From an uncultured Prevotellaceae bacterium (GTDB lineage Bacteria > Bacteroidota > Bacteroidia > Bacteroidales > Bacteroidaceae): a stretch of DNA of 36,097 nucleotides. The stretch covers positions 1 to 36,097 of the forward strand of contig CAMZHP010000004.1 of NCBI GenBank assembly GCA_947306845.1. The letters are read 5' to 3'. The notes under the pieces are model-generated. The model saw only the letters and a program-made list of their open reading frames with translations, was not told the DNA's origin and made no database searches. Position numbers and translations under genes: made by a program. Shown here piece by piece: positions 1 through 8,001 of the stretch. The number at the start of each line of letters is the position of its first letter. Within the stretch, counting starts at the first letter, position 1.

Positions 1-286
1 TTGGGTATACGCGAAAACGGCCGTCCCCGTAACGACAAGACTTTATGAGAACCTGATTGATGAAGAAAAGGGCGTCTATAACGAAGACGGTTCCATGAAC
101 ATCAATCCGGATTCTATCCGCATACTGAATTCTTTCGCAGAGCCTTCCGTGGCAGCCTCGAAACCATATGACAGTTTTCAGTTCCTGCGAAACGGCTATT
201 TCTGCGTTGATTATAAGGATTCGAAAGAGGGTTCTCTTGTTTTTAACCGGATTTGTTCACTGAAGAGCGGATATAAGCCGCAGTAG
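1..286 (+). CDS. glnS: Glutaminyl-tRNA synthetase, C-terminal fragment
   Basis: This is the last 94 codons of a gene entering from the left edge, read from base 2 to the TAG at 284-286. Recognisable parts of the GlnRS anticodon-binding beta-barrel are visible: an RLYENL segment, NPDSIRIL followed by FAEPS, then FQFLRNGYFCVD and VFNRI. They line up in order with the end of E. coli GlnRS (INPES, FAEPS, FQFEREGYFCLD, VFNR). GlnRS charges tRNA-Gln with glutamine in the cytosol. The catalytic Rossmann part lies outside the window. The gene belongs to the Clostridia-like segment that ends near 2070. The family call is from memory of the protein, without a search. Confidence 0.88.
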   Translation, partial: WVYAKTAVPVTTRLYENLIDEEKGVYNEDGSMNINPDSIRILNSFAEPSVAASKPYDSFQFLRNGYFCVDYKDSKEGSLVFNRICSLKSGYKPQ

Positions 287-317
287 CATTTTTCGTTATT
301 GTCCCTGCCCGAAATCG

Positions 318-324
318 AAAGGAG
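318..324 (+). promoter_or_regulatory. Ribosome binding site for the gene at 335
   Basis: AAAGGAG lies ten bases before the ATG at 335. It decides that start over an upstream in-frame TTG at 299, which has no such site in front of it. Confidence 0.75.
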
Positions 325-334
325 AAACGAAAGC

Positions 335-1066
335 ATGAAAGAACAGCTTTATGCAATTCCCGTAAACGATGCCTTCGATGCCGATTGCGAGTGCCCTGTA
401 TGTTTTATGTATAACAAGCTGCAGGGGGACGCCATCGATTTTGTGATGGGCGCAAGTTATATGGAGGACGATGTCCGTATGGAGACCGACCAGATCGGTT
501 TCTGCGCGAATCATCTTCCTATGATGTATAAAAACCAGAACCGTCTCGGTCTCGGTCTGATGATGCTTACCTATATGGACCGGCAGATGAAGACGCTTGA
601 GAAGCTTGCAAAGATCAAATCGGTTAAGCCTTCATTATTTAAGAAAAATGATACGGCGGACCCGGTTTATGCGTATACCGAAGAGCAGCAGAAGTCCTGC
701 TATGTCTGCAAACGCATGGGACATACCTATGAGCGTTACCTGGCGACGATTTTCTACTTATATGATAACGATAGCATTTTCCGTGATAAATTTGCGAGAG
801 CCAAAGGGTTCTGCTTAAAGCATTACGGGGAACTGCACAAGCTTGCGGCGACATCCCTTTCCGCGAAGAACCTCGACCAGTTTTCGGAGGTTATGAGCCG
901 TATCATGGTTGAGAATTTCAAGCGTGTCCGGGATGACCTTGAGTGGTTTACGGACAAGTTCGATTATCGCAATGCCGATGCGGACTGGAAGAATTCGAAG
1001 GACGCGCTGATTCGCGCTTTGCAGAAGACGAACAGCATTTTCGTCGAAGAACCGAAGAAGAAATAA
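335..1066 (+). CDS. Clostridia protein of unknown function (DUF6062-like), paired CxxC/CxxH motifs
   Basis: A 243-residue soluble protein with no signal peptide or membrane segment. It resembles the uncharacterised Firmicutes family I recall as DUF6062; the function is unknown. Cysteines and histidines come in two similar sets: C20xxC23 with C57xxH60, and C122xxC125 with C160xxH163. This suggests an internally duplicated metal-binding, probably zinc, module. The remainder is helical and rich in charged residues. The ATG at 335 is chosen because AAAGGAG stands ten bases upstream; an in-frame TTG at 299 lacks such a site. The gene lies 48 bases after glnS and 20 bases before the next gene, so the three may be cotranscribed. 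Coding is certain, the family name less so. Confidence 0.8.
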   Translation: MKEQLYAIPVNDAFDADCECPVCFMYNKLQGDAIDFVMGASYMEDDVRMETDQIGFCANHLPMMYKNQNRLGLGLMMLTYMDRQMKTLEKLAKIKSVKPSLFKKNDTADPVYAYTEEQQKSCYVCKRMGHTYERYLATIFYLYDNDSIFRDKFARAKGFCLKHYGELHKLAATSLSAKNLDQFSEVMSRIMVENFKRVRDDLEWFTDKFDYRNADADWKNSKDALIRALQKTNSIFVEEPKKK

Positions 1067-1071
1067 AGCTT

Positions 1072-1077
1072 AGGAGG
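1072..1077 (+). promoter_or_regulatory. Ribosome binding site for the gene at 1087
   Basis: A perfect AGGAGG nine bases before the ATG at 1087. It fixes that start and rules out the longer in-frame reading from 943, which would overlap the preceding gene by more than 100 bases. Confidence 0.8.
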
Positions 1078-1086
1078 GGTAGACCG

Positions 1087-1602
1087 ATGGTCGGAGAGAG
1101 TAATTACACCGAGTGTATGGTAAAGCGGAAGGGGAGCACGGCGGATTCCGTAAAGAAGGGGCTTATGCTTTTCTTCATTGCCGCTGTTGCAATATTCGCG
1201 CTGATCACAACCGGACTGGTTCAGATTCTCGGGTTTGTTCTTTTGGTTGTAACATTTGTCCTTGTTGCCAATCAGTGGCCCAAGTTCAAGGCGGAGTATG
1301 AATATATTTTTGTAGACGGACAGATTGATTTCGATGTCGTGTACAGCGGAAGCACGAGAAAGCACCTGAAACGCATCGATCTTGAAAAGACCGATGTTGT
1401 TGCGCCGGTTGGAGACGCCGCGCTCGATGGGTACAAGCATCTCGAGCTGAAGGCCGCCGACTACACCTCCCGCGAGGAAGGAAAGAAGGTCTATGCGATT
1501 TTCACAAAAGGGGAGAAGGGCCCGGAGAAGATTCTTTTCGAGCCGGATGAGAATTTCCTTCAGTTTATGAAGAAAAAATCTCCCCGAAAGGTGATTTTAT
1601 AA
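1087..1602 (+). CDS. Small membrane protein of unknown function (DUF6106-like)
   Basis: A 171-residue protein. Two hydrophobic segments near the N-terminus (about residues 25-43 and 44-63) probably form a transmembrane hairpin. A soluble domain of about 105 residues follows (YEYIFVDGQIDFDVVY and onward). It resembles an uncharacterised Clostridia family I recall as DUF6106; I know of no assigned function. The soluble domain would lie on one face of the cytoplasmic membrane. The start follows a perfect AGGAGG. The gene sits between the DUF6062-like gene and guaB, in the Clostridia-like segment. Coding is well supported; the family label is tentative. Confidence 0.78.
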   Translation: MVGESNYTECMVKRKGSTADSVKKGLMLFFIAAVAIFALITTGLVQILGFVLLVVTFVLVANQWPKFKAEYEYIFVDGQIDFDVVYSGSTRKHLKRIDLEKTDVVAPVGDAALDGYKHLELKAADYTSREEGKKVYAIFTKGEKGPEKILFEPDENFLQFMKKKSPRKVIL

Positions 1603-1622
1603 CGTTAATAATATTTTTATAT

Positions 1623-1630
1623 AAAGGAGG
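1623..1630 (+). promoter_or_regulatory. Ribosome binding site of guaB
   Basis: AAAGGAGG eight bases before the guaB ATG at 1639. Strong sites of this type precede all three starts left of about 2070. They are absent from nearly all starts to the right, one sign that two genomes are joined here. Confidence 0.8.
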
Positions 1631-1638
1631 AAGCTGTT

Positions 1639-2070
1639 ATGGCAAAACTGATCGGTGAGGGCATTACTTTTGATGATGTACTTTTGGTTCCTTCCTACTC
1701 AGAAGTAATCCCGAATGAAGTGGACATTACCACGAAACTGACCAATTCCATTACCCTTAATATTCCGCTTATGAGCGCGGGTATGGATACCGTAACCGAA
1801 CACCGCATGGCAATCGCCATGGCCAGACAGGGGGGCATCGGTGTCATTCACAAAAACATGTCAATCGAAGCACAGGCAGAGGAGGTTGACAAGGTAAAGC
1901 GTTCCGAGAACGGCGTTATCAGTGACCCGTTTTCCCTTTCTCCCAATCATACGCTGCAGGATGCCAATGAACTGATGGGCAAGTACCGTATCAGCGGCGT
2001 TCCGATTACCGAAGGCCGTAAGCTCGTAGGTATCATTACGAACCGTGACCTGAAGTTCGAGACCGATTTC
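1639..2070 (+). pseudogene. guaB: IMP dehydrogenase, N-terminal 144 codons only (cut at the chimeric junction)
   Basis: The first 144 residues are a normal Firmicutes-type IMP dehydrogenase. [16 protein letters not shown] opens the barrel, then come [12 protein letters not shown] and [11 protein letters not shown], and the first CBS repeat starts near residue 96 ([37 protein letters not shown]). The enzyme oxidises IMP to XMP in guanine nucleotide synthesis. The family is about 485 residues long. Here the second CBS domain and all of the catalytic barrel after it, including the active-site cysteine loop, are missing, and the frame runs straight into an outer-membrane barrel. I read this as a truncation made by assembly, not a biological pseudogene. 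The start is fixed by AAAGGAGG at 1623-1630. Confidence 0.9.
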
Positions 2071-2082
2071 ACTAAAACGTGG
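2064..2082. other. Probable assembly junction between two genomes
   Basis: Recognisable IMP dehydrogenase coding ends at about base 2070, after codons for FETDF. Outer-membrane barrel coding is recognisable a few codons later ([18 protein letters not shown]). The two are in frame by chance, so no stop marks the join. Translation signals, promoter style and gene families all change here from Clostridia-like to Bacteroidales-like. The exact breakpoint cannot be fixed by eye to better than about 15 bases. Confidence 0.85.
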
Positions 2083-2607
2083 AAAACGAGCGACCATTCA
2101 CAGTTGGTGGCTCATCTTAGCGCGGGATATTCATGGGCATACGGCAATTCTGACCTTATGCCATACACCGAATCTTTTTGGGTTGGTGGTGCCAATAGCA
2201 TAAGGGCTTTCACCGTAAGAAGCATAGGACCTGGCAAATTTCATTCCGCTGACAAGAGATGGAGGTTTATAGAAGAGGTGGGAGACATCAAACTGCAATT
2301 GAACCTGGAATACCGCCCTCGATTGTTTGGCAATCTTTATGGGGCTTTGTTCATTGATGCAGGAAATGTTTGGAACACAAAAGATGGGCAAGGCATAGAT
2401 GGAGGTTTCGAGTCATCACAATTTCTCAACCAAATGGCACTTGGCACAGGTGTGGGACTGAGATATGACTTGGGTTTCTTCATCGTCCGACTTGACTGGG
2501 GTATTGGCATTCACGCCCCGTATGATACAGGCAAGAGCGGGTACTACAACATACCTTCATTCAGCGATGGACAAAGTCTGCACTTTGCCATTGGGTATCC
2601 ATTCTAA
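2071..2607 (+). CDS. Omp85-family outer-membrane barrel protein, C-terminal fragment (BamA/TamA-like, perhaps TamL)
   Basis: The last 178 residues of a bacterial surface antigen (Omp85) barrel. The best landmark is [18 protein letters not shown], the conserved region carrying the R of the VRGF/Y-type lid-lock motif. It is followed by alternating beta strands ([28 protein letters not shown], broken here as LEYRPRLFG and [11 protein letters not shown]) and a C-terminal aromatic ending, FAIGYPF. Such proteins insert or assemble outer-membrane proteins. In Bacteroidetes a lipoprotein member, TamL, has this kind of barrel, but without the N-terminus I cannot separate TamL from other members. The 5' part is missing because of the junction. 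Confidence 0.82.
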   Translation, partial: TKTWKTSDHSQLVAHLSAGYSWAYGNSDLMPYTESFWVGGANSIRAFTVRSIGPGKFHSADKRWRFIEEVGDIKLQLNLEYRPRLFGNLYGALFIDAGNVWNTKDGQGIDGGFESSQFLNQMALGTGVGLRYDLGFFIVRLDWGIGIHAPYDTGKSGYYNIPSFSDGQSLHFAIGYPF

Positions 2608-2686
2608 TCTTGCGTCAGGAGCTTATTAACCCATATCTGCCAGTCAGCAAATGAAATTGTTTAGGAAGAAAAAATATGGGGAAAAG

Positions 2687-2717
2687 TTTGTCAATTAAAA
2701 AAAAATCATTACCTTTG
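2687..2717 (+). promoter_or_regulatory. Bacteroidetes-type promoter of the tRNA-Val/tRNA-Tyr unit
   Basis: A TTTG -33 element at 2687-2690 and TACCTTTG -7 element at 2710-2717 are separated by 19 bases. Both match the Bacteroidetes housekeeping sigma consensus (TTTG, TAnnTTTG). The tRNA-Val 5' end lies 15 bases downstream. Confidence 0.85.
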
Positions 2718-2732
2718 CATCCGCTTACAAAA

Positions 2733-2807
2733 GGACGTTTAGCTCAGCTGGTTTAGAGTATCTGTCTGACAGACAGAGGGTCGACGGTTCGAATCCGCCA
2801 ACGTCCA
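2733..2807 (+). tRNA. tRNA-Val (GAC)
   Basis: The cloverleaf can be drawn fully. The acceptor stem is GGACGTT (2733-2739) with AACGTCC (2800-2806), and the discriminator is A2807. The D arm is GCTC/GAGT. The anticodon stem is TCTGT/ACAGA around the loop CTGACAG, giving anticodon GAC. The T arm has loop TTCGAAT. The T stem contains one A-C mispair (GACGG against CCGCC). CCA is not encoded. It shares a promoter with the following tRNA-Tyr. Confidence 0.92.
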
Positions 2808-2815
2808 CACACGAT

Positions 2816-2901
2816 GGGTGTTTTCCAGAGTGGCCAAATGGGGCAGACTGTAAATCTGCTGTCTTTCGACTTCGGTGGTTCGAATCCATCAGCACCCACC
2901 A
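2816..2901 (+). tRNA. tRNA-Tyr (GTA)
   Basis: The acceptor GGGTGTT (2816-2822) pairs with AGCACCC (2891-2897), with one G-T pair. The anticodon stem GCAGA/TCTGC encloses CTGTAAA, anticodon GTA. A long variable arm follows, as expected of bacterial tRNA-Tyr, then a T loop TTCGAAT. The discriminator is A2898, and CCA is encoded at 2899-2901. The gene starts eight bases after tRNA-Val. Confidence 0.93.
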
Positions 2902-2937
2902 AAAAGCAGGTAGAATCATCACCTCAATGAATTGCAT

Positions 2938-2978
2938 ATCAGCACCAAAGGATAAATCTTTGCTGCTGATGTTTTTTT
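2938..2978 (+). terminator. Rho-independent terminator of the tRNA unit
   Basis: ATCAGCA (2938-2944) and CAAAG (2946-2950) pair with CTTTG (2958-2962) and TGCTGAT (2964-2970), with one internal C/C mismatch and a seven-base loop. Seven Ts follow at 2972-2978. Confidence 0.85.
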
Positions 2979-2989
2979 ATGAGGTTTTC

Positions 2990-3021
2990 TTGCATTTTGA
3001 TGAATTCTTTCATTACTTTTG
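2990..3021 (+). promoter_or_regulatory. Probable promoter of the PL11 lyase gene
   Basis: TACTTTTG at 3014-3021 matches the TAnnTTTG -7 consensus exactly. A partial -33 element, CTTG, ends at 2992, 21 bases upstream. The ATG lies 42 bases after the -7 element. Confidence 0.55.
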
Positions 3022-3063
3022 TAACCAAACAAACAAAAACAGCAAATTCTTTTAAACCTAAAC

Positions 3064-6000
3064 ATGAAAAGACTTTACTTCTTGTTGCTGGCATTATTGC
3101 TGGTAAACACTTCTCTCCATGCACAGCGTTTCACTGATAAACTCGATCGTGGAGTAGTTGCTGTACCCGTGGCAACAGGCAATTTCGTCAGTTGGCGGCG
3201 TTTTGGTGAGGAATACTATGATGTCACCTACAATCTCTATCGGGGAACTACCAGGGTGGCTTCTAACCTGAAGGCCACTCATTTCTTTGATACAGAAGGG
3301 AATGTAAACAGTCAATATACTGTATGCCCAGTGGTGAGGGGCATAGAGCAGATGCAGGACCTTACCACAGGATGCACACCATGGAATTCTTATAATTATT
3401 CCAATACCTACAGCGGCTATCTTGACATCAAATTAGAAAAAGTGAAGGATCGCAATGGTGTTGACGTTACAAGCCACTATAGCAACAACGATGCTGAGGT
3501 GGCCGACCTCAATGGTGACGGACAACCCGAGATTATCATCAAACGACTCAATACAGTCGATGCCACTGCTATAGATTTAGGGTATAAAGATTGGGGCAAT
3601 AATACCAGTAAACCTAAGGATGAAAGATATGGCGAATGGGAGGTTTGGGATATTTATCCGGCTTCAAATACGACGGAGTTTGTCGTGATCGAGGCTTATG
3701 ATGTGGACTGGAAGACAGGTGAGGCGAAACGGATGTGGTGGATTGACTGTGGACCCAACATGGTGAGTCTCAACTCCACCGAAATCGACGTGATTGCCTA
3801 TGATTGGGATATGGACGGAAAAGCTGAGGTGGTGCTGAGAGGTGCCGACGATATGAGAATCCATTATAAGGTAGAAGAGACGGAATATACACAGATTATA
3901 GGCGATCCAAGTAAATGCTATAGGAATTTTCGTTTCTTTGAAGGAGAAAATGGCTCCCAATACGCTTGGTCGCATGAGGGCGATGAGTTTCTCATTTATA
4001 TGAATGGAGAAACAGGACAGCCTTATCAGGTGTTGGATTATCCGCTCAAACGACTCGAAGACGGAGAAACGGATCTCAATGCGGCATGGGGCGACGGATA
4101 CGGACATAGGTCTTCAAAGTACTTCTTCGGTGCTCCTTATCTCGATGGACAACATCCAAGCCTTTTTCTCGCAAGGGGAATCTATACACGCCATAAAATG
4201 GTGGCTATTGACATTGATCCCAAAACTCATGAACTGACACAGAGTTGGAGTTGGACTAACAATAAATCAGGGAGTCCATGGTATGGACAGGGATACCACA
4301 ACTTCATCATCGCAGATGTCGATGAGGACGGATGTGATGAGATTGTATTTGGCTCTATGGTCATCGACGATACAGGAAAAGGACTCTCCACCACTGGCTT
4401 AGGCCATGGAGATGCACAACATGTGAGTGATTTCGATCCTTATCGCAAGGGATTGGAGTTCTTTGGATGTAATGAGGATCATCCGGGCATGAACTACCGC
4501 AATGCCACGACAAGTGAGATGTACGTCAGAATGGAAGCTGCTAAGGATGATGGACGGGGGCTCATGGGCAATTTTTCCAATAGCTTTCCTGGATCTTTAG
4601 GAAGATCAGTTTCCACAGACGTGATCTCATCTGTTGTTGATAAAGTGGTCATGTCTGCACCAACCGAGACGCGTGCTCCACTCTATTGGTCAAACCTCAA
4701 CTTCCGCATCTATTGGGATGGTGACTTGTGCTCGGAAATCCTCAATAGTCCGGGTACGGCTAAAGAGGCTAAAATTGATAAGGAAGGCTATGGAAGGCTT
4801 TTCACATCCGATGGATGCAACATGAACAATGATTCGAAAAACAATCCTTGCTTCCAAGGAGACATCATAGGCGACTGGCGCGAGGAAATCATCGTAAGAT
4901 ATGGTGAAAAAATCCGCGTTTATACTTCTGCCATAGATACGGATTATGACTTCTACACTCTTTGGCACGACCACCAATATCGGCAGGCCATGGCATGGCA
5001 GATGATGGCCTACAACCAGCCGCCGCATCTCAGTTTCTTCCTTGGAGAGATGGAGGGAATCACCGTGGCACCGCCGCCACTTACCAACACTGGTCGAACC
5101 CAGCTCAACAATGGTGCTACCATCACCACAGAGAACAATGGACAGCACCTGCTCCTGGCAGGATATGAAAACAAGATTGTCAATGTTGGTGAAGGGGCGG
5201 AGCCGGAAGTTCTCACCGTCAATGCGCCGGCATGGGTGGAAGGCAACGACAACAACAACAATATCACCACGACAACTTATCAGCACACCATTACCGGTGA
5301 CGCTCTCTCGGGGGATATGCGGCTGACCAAGCAGGGTTGGGGACAGTTCGTCTTGTCGGATAACACACATACTTATACCGGACCGACAGAGGTGTGGCAG
5401 GGTACCTTGACCTTCAACGGCGAATTGCCCTATAGTCCGCTGTGGCTCAATAGGTTTACTTCTCTCAACTCCTCCAAGGGAACTTTCAATTCCATCAAGG
5501 CCGATTACGGAGCATCCATCAATATCGGTGGGGCAACAGCAAATGTGTCTTCCATCAATATCGGAACGCTTAATTTGGGTTTTGGCTCAAAAGTGGTCTT
5601 CGACATCACAGGAAATAACGTGGGAGACAATGACCAGCTAATTGTAGGTGTTTTGAATATTGAGAAAAAGACGGAAGAGGTGTGGGTCAACTATGGACCA
5701 GAATACCTCGCACCAAGGTTTAGGTTCAACTCCACCTCCACACCGACTGCTTTGGCATATCCGCTCGGACAAATCGGAGAACTGGCTGAGGGATGCAGCC
5801 TTGATGATATCATCTTGGAGGGTATTGATCAGTCCAGAAATCCACAACTCGTCATCGAGGATGGCATACTCATGCTGAAGATGGATGGTGCTATGCCAAC
5901 GGTGGCTCCTGAACTGGCTGTTATCGACATGGTGCAGACAGAAATTGAGGAATACCCAGTTGAGTCGGGACCTTATTATATGCCAAAGGTGGGTATGAGG

Positions 6001-7458
6001 GCAAAAAGTGACAAGACAACGCTCTCGGGATACTTCACAGATACACAAGGCAATACCACCAATCTGGATGCAGGCATGTTTGAAACGACAAGATTCTCTC
6101 AGGATTTTGAGAGCAGCACGGATGCATCGGGGTGGACATGCAACATGGGTGTCTCACTAGGCTCTGATGACACTCATGGCATCTATCTTAACTTCTCTCA
6201 AGATGGGGGCTCTGGCTCAAGATATGCCTATAAATCTTTCATGGCTGATGTGGAGAATGATTATTGTGTGGAGTTTGATGCAGCGCTACATTATTGTATT
6301 GGGAATTATGACGATAATTCTGTGATTCTGTACGGTGGGAATGTTCCCCAAGCCGTTAAAAGTGTGCCTTATTTATGGACAGGCAGTTCAGATTATGTCT
6401 TCCGACTCACAGGTGGCAAAAACTATGGCACATCTTACACGGTGGAAGGGGACAACAACTCTTTTACTTTAACTGATAACACTTGGTATCATTTCCTGAT
6501 TAAAGTCAATCAGACAACTGGGAAGGTGGCATATACAGTTTTCAATGGAGCAACAATTCTGACTTCAGGAAGCTATAGCATCGCCGACAGTAATGTCAAT
6601 ATGAAAATCAGTGGATTGTTCGTCAATCTTGGTCGGTCTAATTCTAATGCTAAGTTTGATAATTTCATCATCTCCAATGACGGTGAGCCCGCGTTCACTT
6701 TCACCAAGCCTGGCACGCTTTATCTCACGGCTTCCGAGAACGGATATTCTGACAATACCATTTCTATGACGGTCGAACAACCCTACGTTATAAAGTATGA
6801 CTCACCCGACTTCAGCACTATTGCTGCTTTTGATGCAGCCTCTGTGTTGGGCGCTGACCTGTGGCAAGTGACTGCTTCGACAGGAGGAAGGTGGGCTTAC
6901 TGGGCTGATGGTACCTACACCTATGCTACGGCTATCAGACAGAACACGATGTATGTCGATACACAAAAAGTGTTATGGGCCAATCTCAAGTCTGGACATC
7001 CAGGTAGTCGGCTCCTGCAACTTGTCGAAGGGTATGGCTTGGGGCAAAACAATGGCTCAGCGGAAGATTCTGATGGCAATGAGGGCACTGTCTTCCATGC
7101 AGCAGGGTTAGGTGATGACAAAACTATCATCTATCACAGATATGACCTTAGCCGTGGGGCGGCTACAAAGACTTATCTCTCGGAATATATCCGCGCCGAT
7201 GAGAATGGAAATTATGATTATGATTGTGGAGGCAACTTCACCTTGCAAAAGTTCACGGCATACGTCCCTTATGATGGATTCCTGCTCGGAGATGCTAACG
7301 GTGATGGAAAAGTGACTGTGGCAGATGTCATGCTCACCGTCAATTATGTCTTAAAAGGTAATGTGGACAGATTCTTGTTCCGCAATGCTGATGTCAACTT
7401 GGACAATATAATAACCGTTGCAGATATTATGGGTATCGTCAACATATTACTCCATTAA
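3064..7458 (+). CDS. Secreted rhamnogalacturonan lyase (PL11) with PATR-like, lectin-like and dockerin-like C-terminal modules
   Basis: A 1464-residue secreted enzyme. The signal peptide covers residues 1-20, with cleavage likely at LHA-Q. Residues 21 to about 665 form the PL11 beta-propeller typical of rhamnogalacturonan lyases such as YesW. Calcium-binding blade loops are visible at D148 (DLNGDGQPEI), D247 (DWDMDGKAEV) and D418 (DVDEDGCDEI). The family cleaves the rhamnose-galacturonate backbone of pectin by beta-elimination. The C-terminal half is not enzymatic: a beta-helix strand resembling a passenger-associated repeat (about 750-780), a concanavalin-like region (about 1010-1215), and a dockerin-like pair (1409-1464) with loops at DANGDGKVTVAD and DVNLDNIITVAD. 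This is far longer than the roughly 620 residues of simple PL11 enzymes. No SusC/SusD genes adjoin it. The start has no Shine-Dalgarno site, as is normal here. Confidence 0.88.
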   Translation: MKRLYFLLLALLLVNTSLHAQRFTDKLDRGVVAVPVATGNFVSWRRFGEEYYDVTYNLYRGTTRVASNLKATHFFDTEGNVNSQYTVCPVVRGIEQMQDLTTGCTPWNSYNYSNTYSGYLDIKLEKVKDRNGVDVTSHYSNNDAEVADLNGDGQPEIIIKRLNTVDATAIDLGYKDWGNNTSKPKDERYGEWEVWDIYPASNTTEFVVIEAYDVDWKTGEAKRMWWIDCGPNMVSLNSTEIDVIAYDWDMDGKAEVVLRGADDMRIHYKVEETEYTQIIGDPSKCYRNFRFFEGENGSQYAWSHEGDEFLIYMNGETGQPYQVLDYPLKRLEDGETDLNAAWGDGYGHRSSKYFFGAPYLDGQHPSLFLARGIYTRHKMVAIDIDPKTHELTQSWSWTNNKSGSPWYGQGYHNFIIADVDEDGCDEIVFGSMVIDDTGKGLSTTGLGHGDAQHVSDFDPYRKGLEFFGCNEDHPGMNYRNATTSEMYVRMEAAKDDGRGLMGNFSNSFPGSLGRSVSTDVISSVVDKVVMSAPTETRAPLYWSNLNFRIYWDGDLCSEILNSPGTAKEAKIDKEGYGRLFTSDGCNMNNDSKNNPCFQGDIIGDWREEIIVRYGEKIRVYTSAIDTDYDFYTLWHDHQYRQAMAWQMMAYNQPPHLSFFLGEMEGITVAPPPLTNTGRTQLNNGATITTENNGQHLLLAGYENKIVNVGEGAEPEVLTVNAPAWVEGNDNNNNITTTTYQHTITGDALSGDMRLTKQGWGQFVLSDNTHTYTGPTEVWQGTLTFNGELPYSPLWLNRFTSLNSSKGTFNSIKADYGASINIGGATANVSSINIGTLNLGFGSKVVFDITGNNVGDNDQLIVGVLNIEKKTEEVWVNYGPEYLAPRFRFNSTSTPTALAYPLGQIGELAEGCSLDDIILEGIDQSRNPQLVIEDGILMLKMDGAMPTVAPELAVIDMVQTEIEEYPVESGPYYMPKVGMRAKSDKTTLSGYFTDTQGNTTNLDAGMFETTRFSQDFESSTDASGWTCNMGVSLGSDDTHGIYLNFSQDGGSGSRYAYKSFMADVENDYCVEFDAALHYCIGNYDDNSVILYGGNVPQAVKSVPYLWTGSSDYVFRLTGGKNYGTSYTVEGDNNSFTLTDNTWYHFLIKVNQTTGKVAYTVFNGATILTSGSYSIADSNVNMKISGLFVNLGRSNSNAKFDNFIISNDGEPAFTFTKPGTLYLTASENGYSDNTISMTVEQPYVIKYDSPDFSTIAAFDAASVLGADLWQVTASTGGRWAYWADGTYTYATAIRQNTMYVDTQKVLWANLKSGHPGSRLLQLVEGYGLGQNNGSAEDSDGNEGTVFHAAGLGDDKTIIYHRYDLSRGAATKTYLSEYIRADENGNYDYDCGGNFTLQKFTAYVPYDGFLLGDANGDGKVTVADVMLTVNYVLKGNVDRFLFRNADVNLDNIITVADIMGIVNILLH

Positions 7459-7496
7459 AAAGTATCAAGCGCCCAATCGGGCGCTTGATACTTTTT
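7457..7496. terminator. Bidirectional terminator between convergent genes
   Basis: A perfect 18-bp stem (7457-7474 with 7479-7496) closes on a four-base loop, AATC. It starts with A5 and ends in T5, so it works on both strands. It overlaps the stop codons of the PL11 gene (7456-7458) and the leftward gene (7495-7497). Confidence 0.93.
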
Positions 7497-7968
7497 ATCT
7501 CGATAGCCTTTTCTTGATATCGTTGTATGCTGCCACCCAGTCGGTGTCGAGCGAGAACTTTGTCAGGAATCCTTCTGTTGTGATGTAGGCCATCACATAC
7601 TCTTTGTTGGGGTCGTGGAAGCGAGGATGGGCCAGGCTCACGCTCTTGAAGAGGTCGATGATGGCGCTGCGGTTCTTTTTTGATGCCATGGCCAAACTTC
7701 CCTGAAACAGATTGATGAACTGAAAAAGGGCAAGGGCCTGATAGTCGAGCATCGTTGCTGAACTGTCGGGGGTCAGCTTGTAGGATTGGGAACCCAGATA
7801 GTAGAGGGCATCTTTTTTGAATGTGGCAATACGCCGCTCATCCAATGAGCGTGAAGTGTCGTCAGCAACAGCTTTGGCCATTCTGATAGCTTCATTGTAT
7901 GCCTCTTGGGCTGATGCGCCGGCTACCACTGCCAGCATCGTAAAAATAAAAAGTATACGTTTCATCAT
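7495..7968 (-). CDS. Small secreted protein of unknown function
   Basis: A 157-residue protein with a clear N-terminal signal peptide (MMKRILFIFTMLAVVAGASAQ), cleaved probably at ASA-Q near residue 20. No lipobox is present, so a periplasmic or secreted protein is expected. The mature part is mainly helical: AYNEAIRMAKAVADD, a middle stretch with DYQALALFQFINLF, and the end WVAAYNDIKKRLSR. I do not recognise a named family; similar short proteins occur in Prevotella and relatives. Two adjacent ATGs (7968 and 7965) are possible starts. It lies 34 bases after the ABC ATPase gene and seems to be the last gene of the leftward operon ending at the strong terminator. Confidence 0.75.
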   Translation of the reverse strand: MMKRILFIFTMLAVVAGASAQEAYNEAIRMAKAVADDTSRSLDERRIATFKKDALYYLGSQSYKLTPDSSATMLDYQALALFQFINLFQGSLAMASKKNRSAIIDLFKSVSLAHPRFHDPNKEYVMAYITTEGFLTKFSLDTDWVAAYNDIKKRLSR

Positions 7969-8001
7969 AATGATTGTTTATGTTCCTATCTTGATTTTTT
8001 C

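Noticed and set aside
1..2070. Horizontal transfer of a clostridial block into a Bacteroidete
   Set aside because: No mobile element, integrase or tRNA attachment site borders it, both genes at the join are cut, and translation signals stay fully clostridial.
1639..2607. A single 322-residue guaB-barrel fusion gene
   Set aside because: The frame is open, but the halves belong to different phyla and cellular places and each is truncated. An assembly join explains it better than a fusion.
4690..5370. 226-codon open frame on the minus strand
   Set aside because: It lies wholly inside the well-supported PL11 gene and its translation shows no family features.
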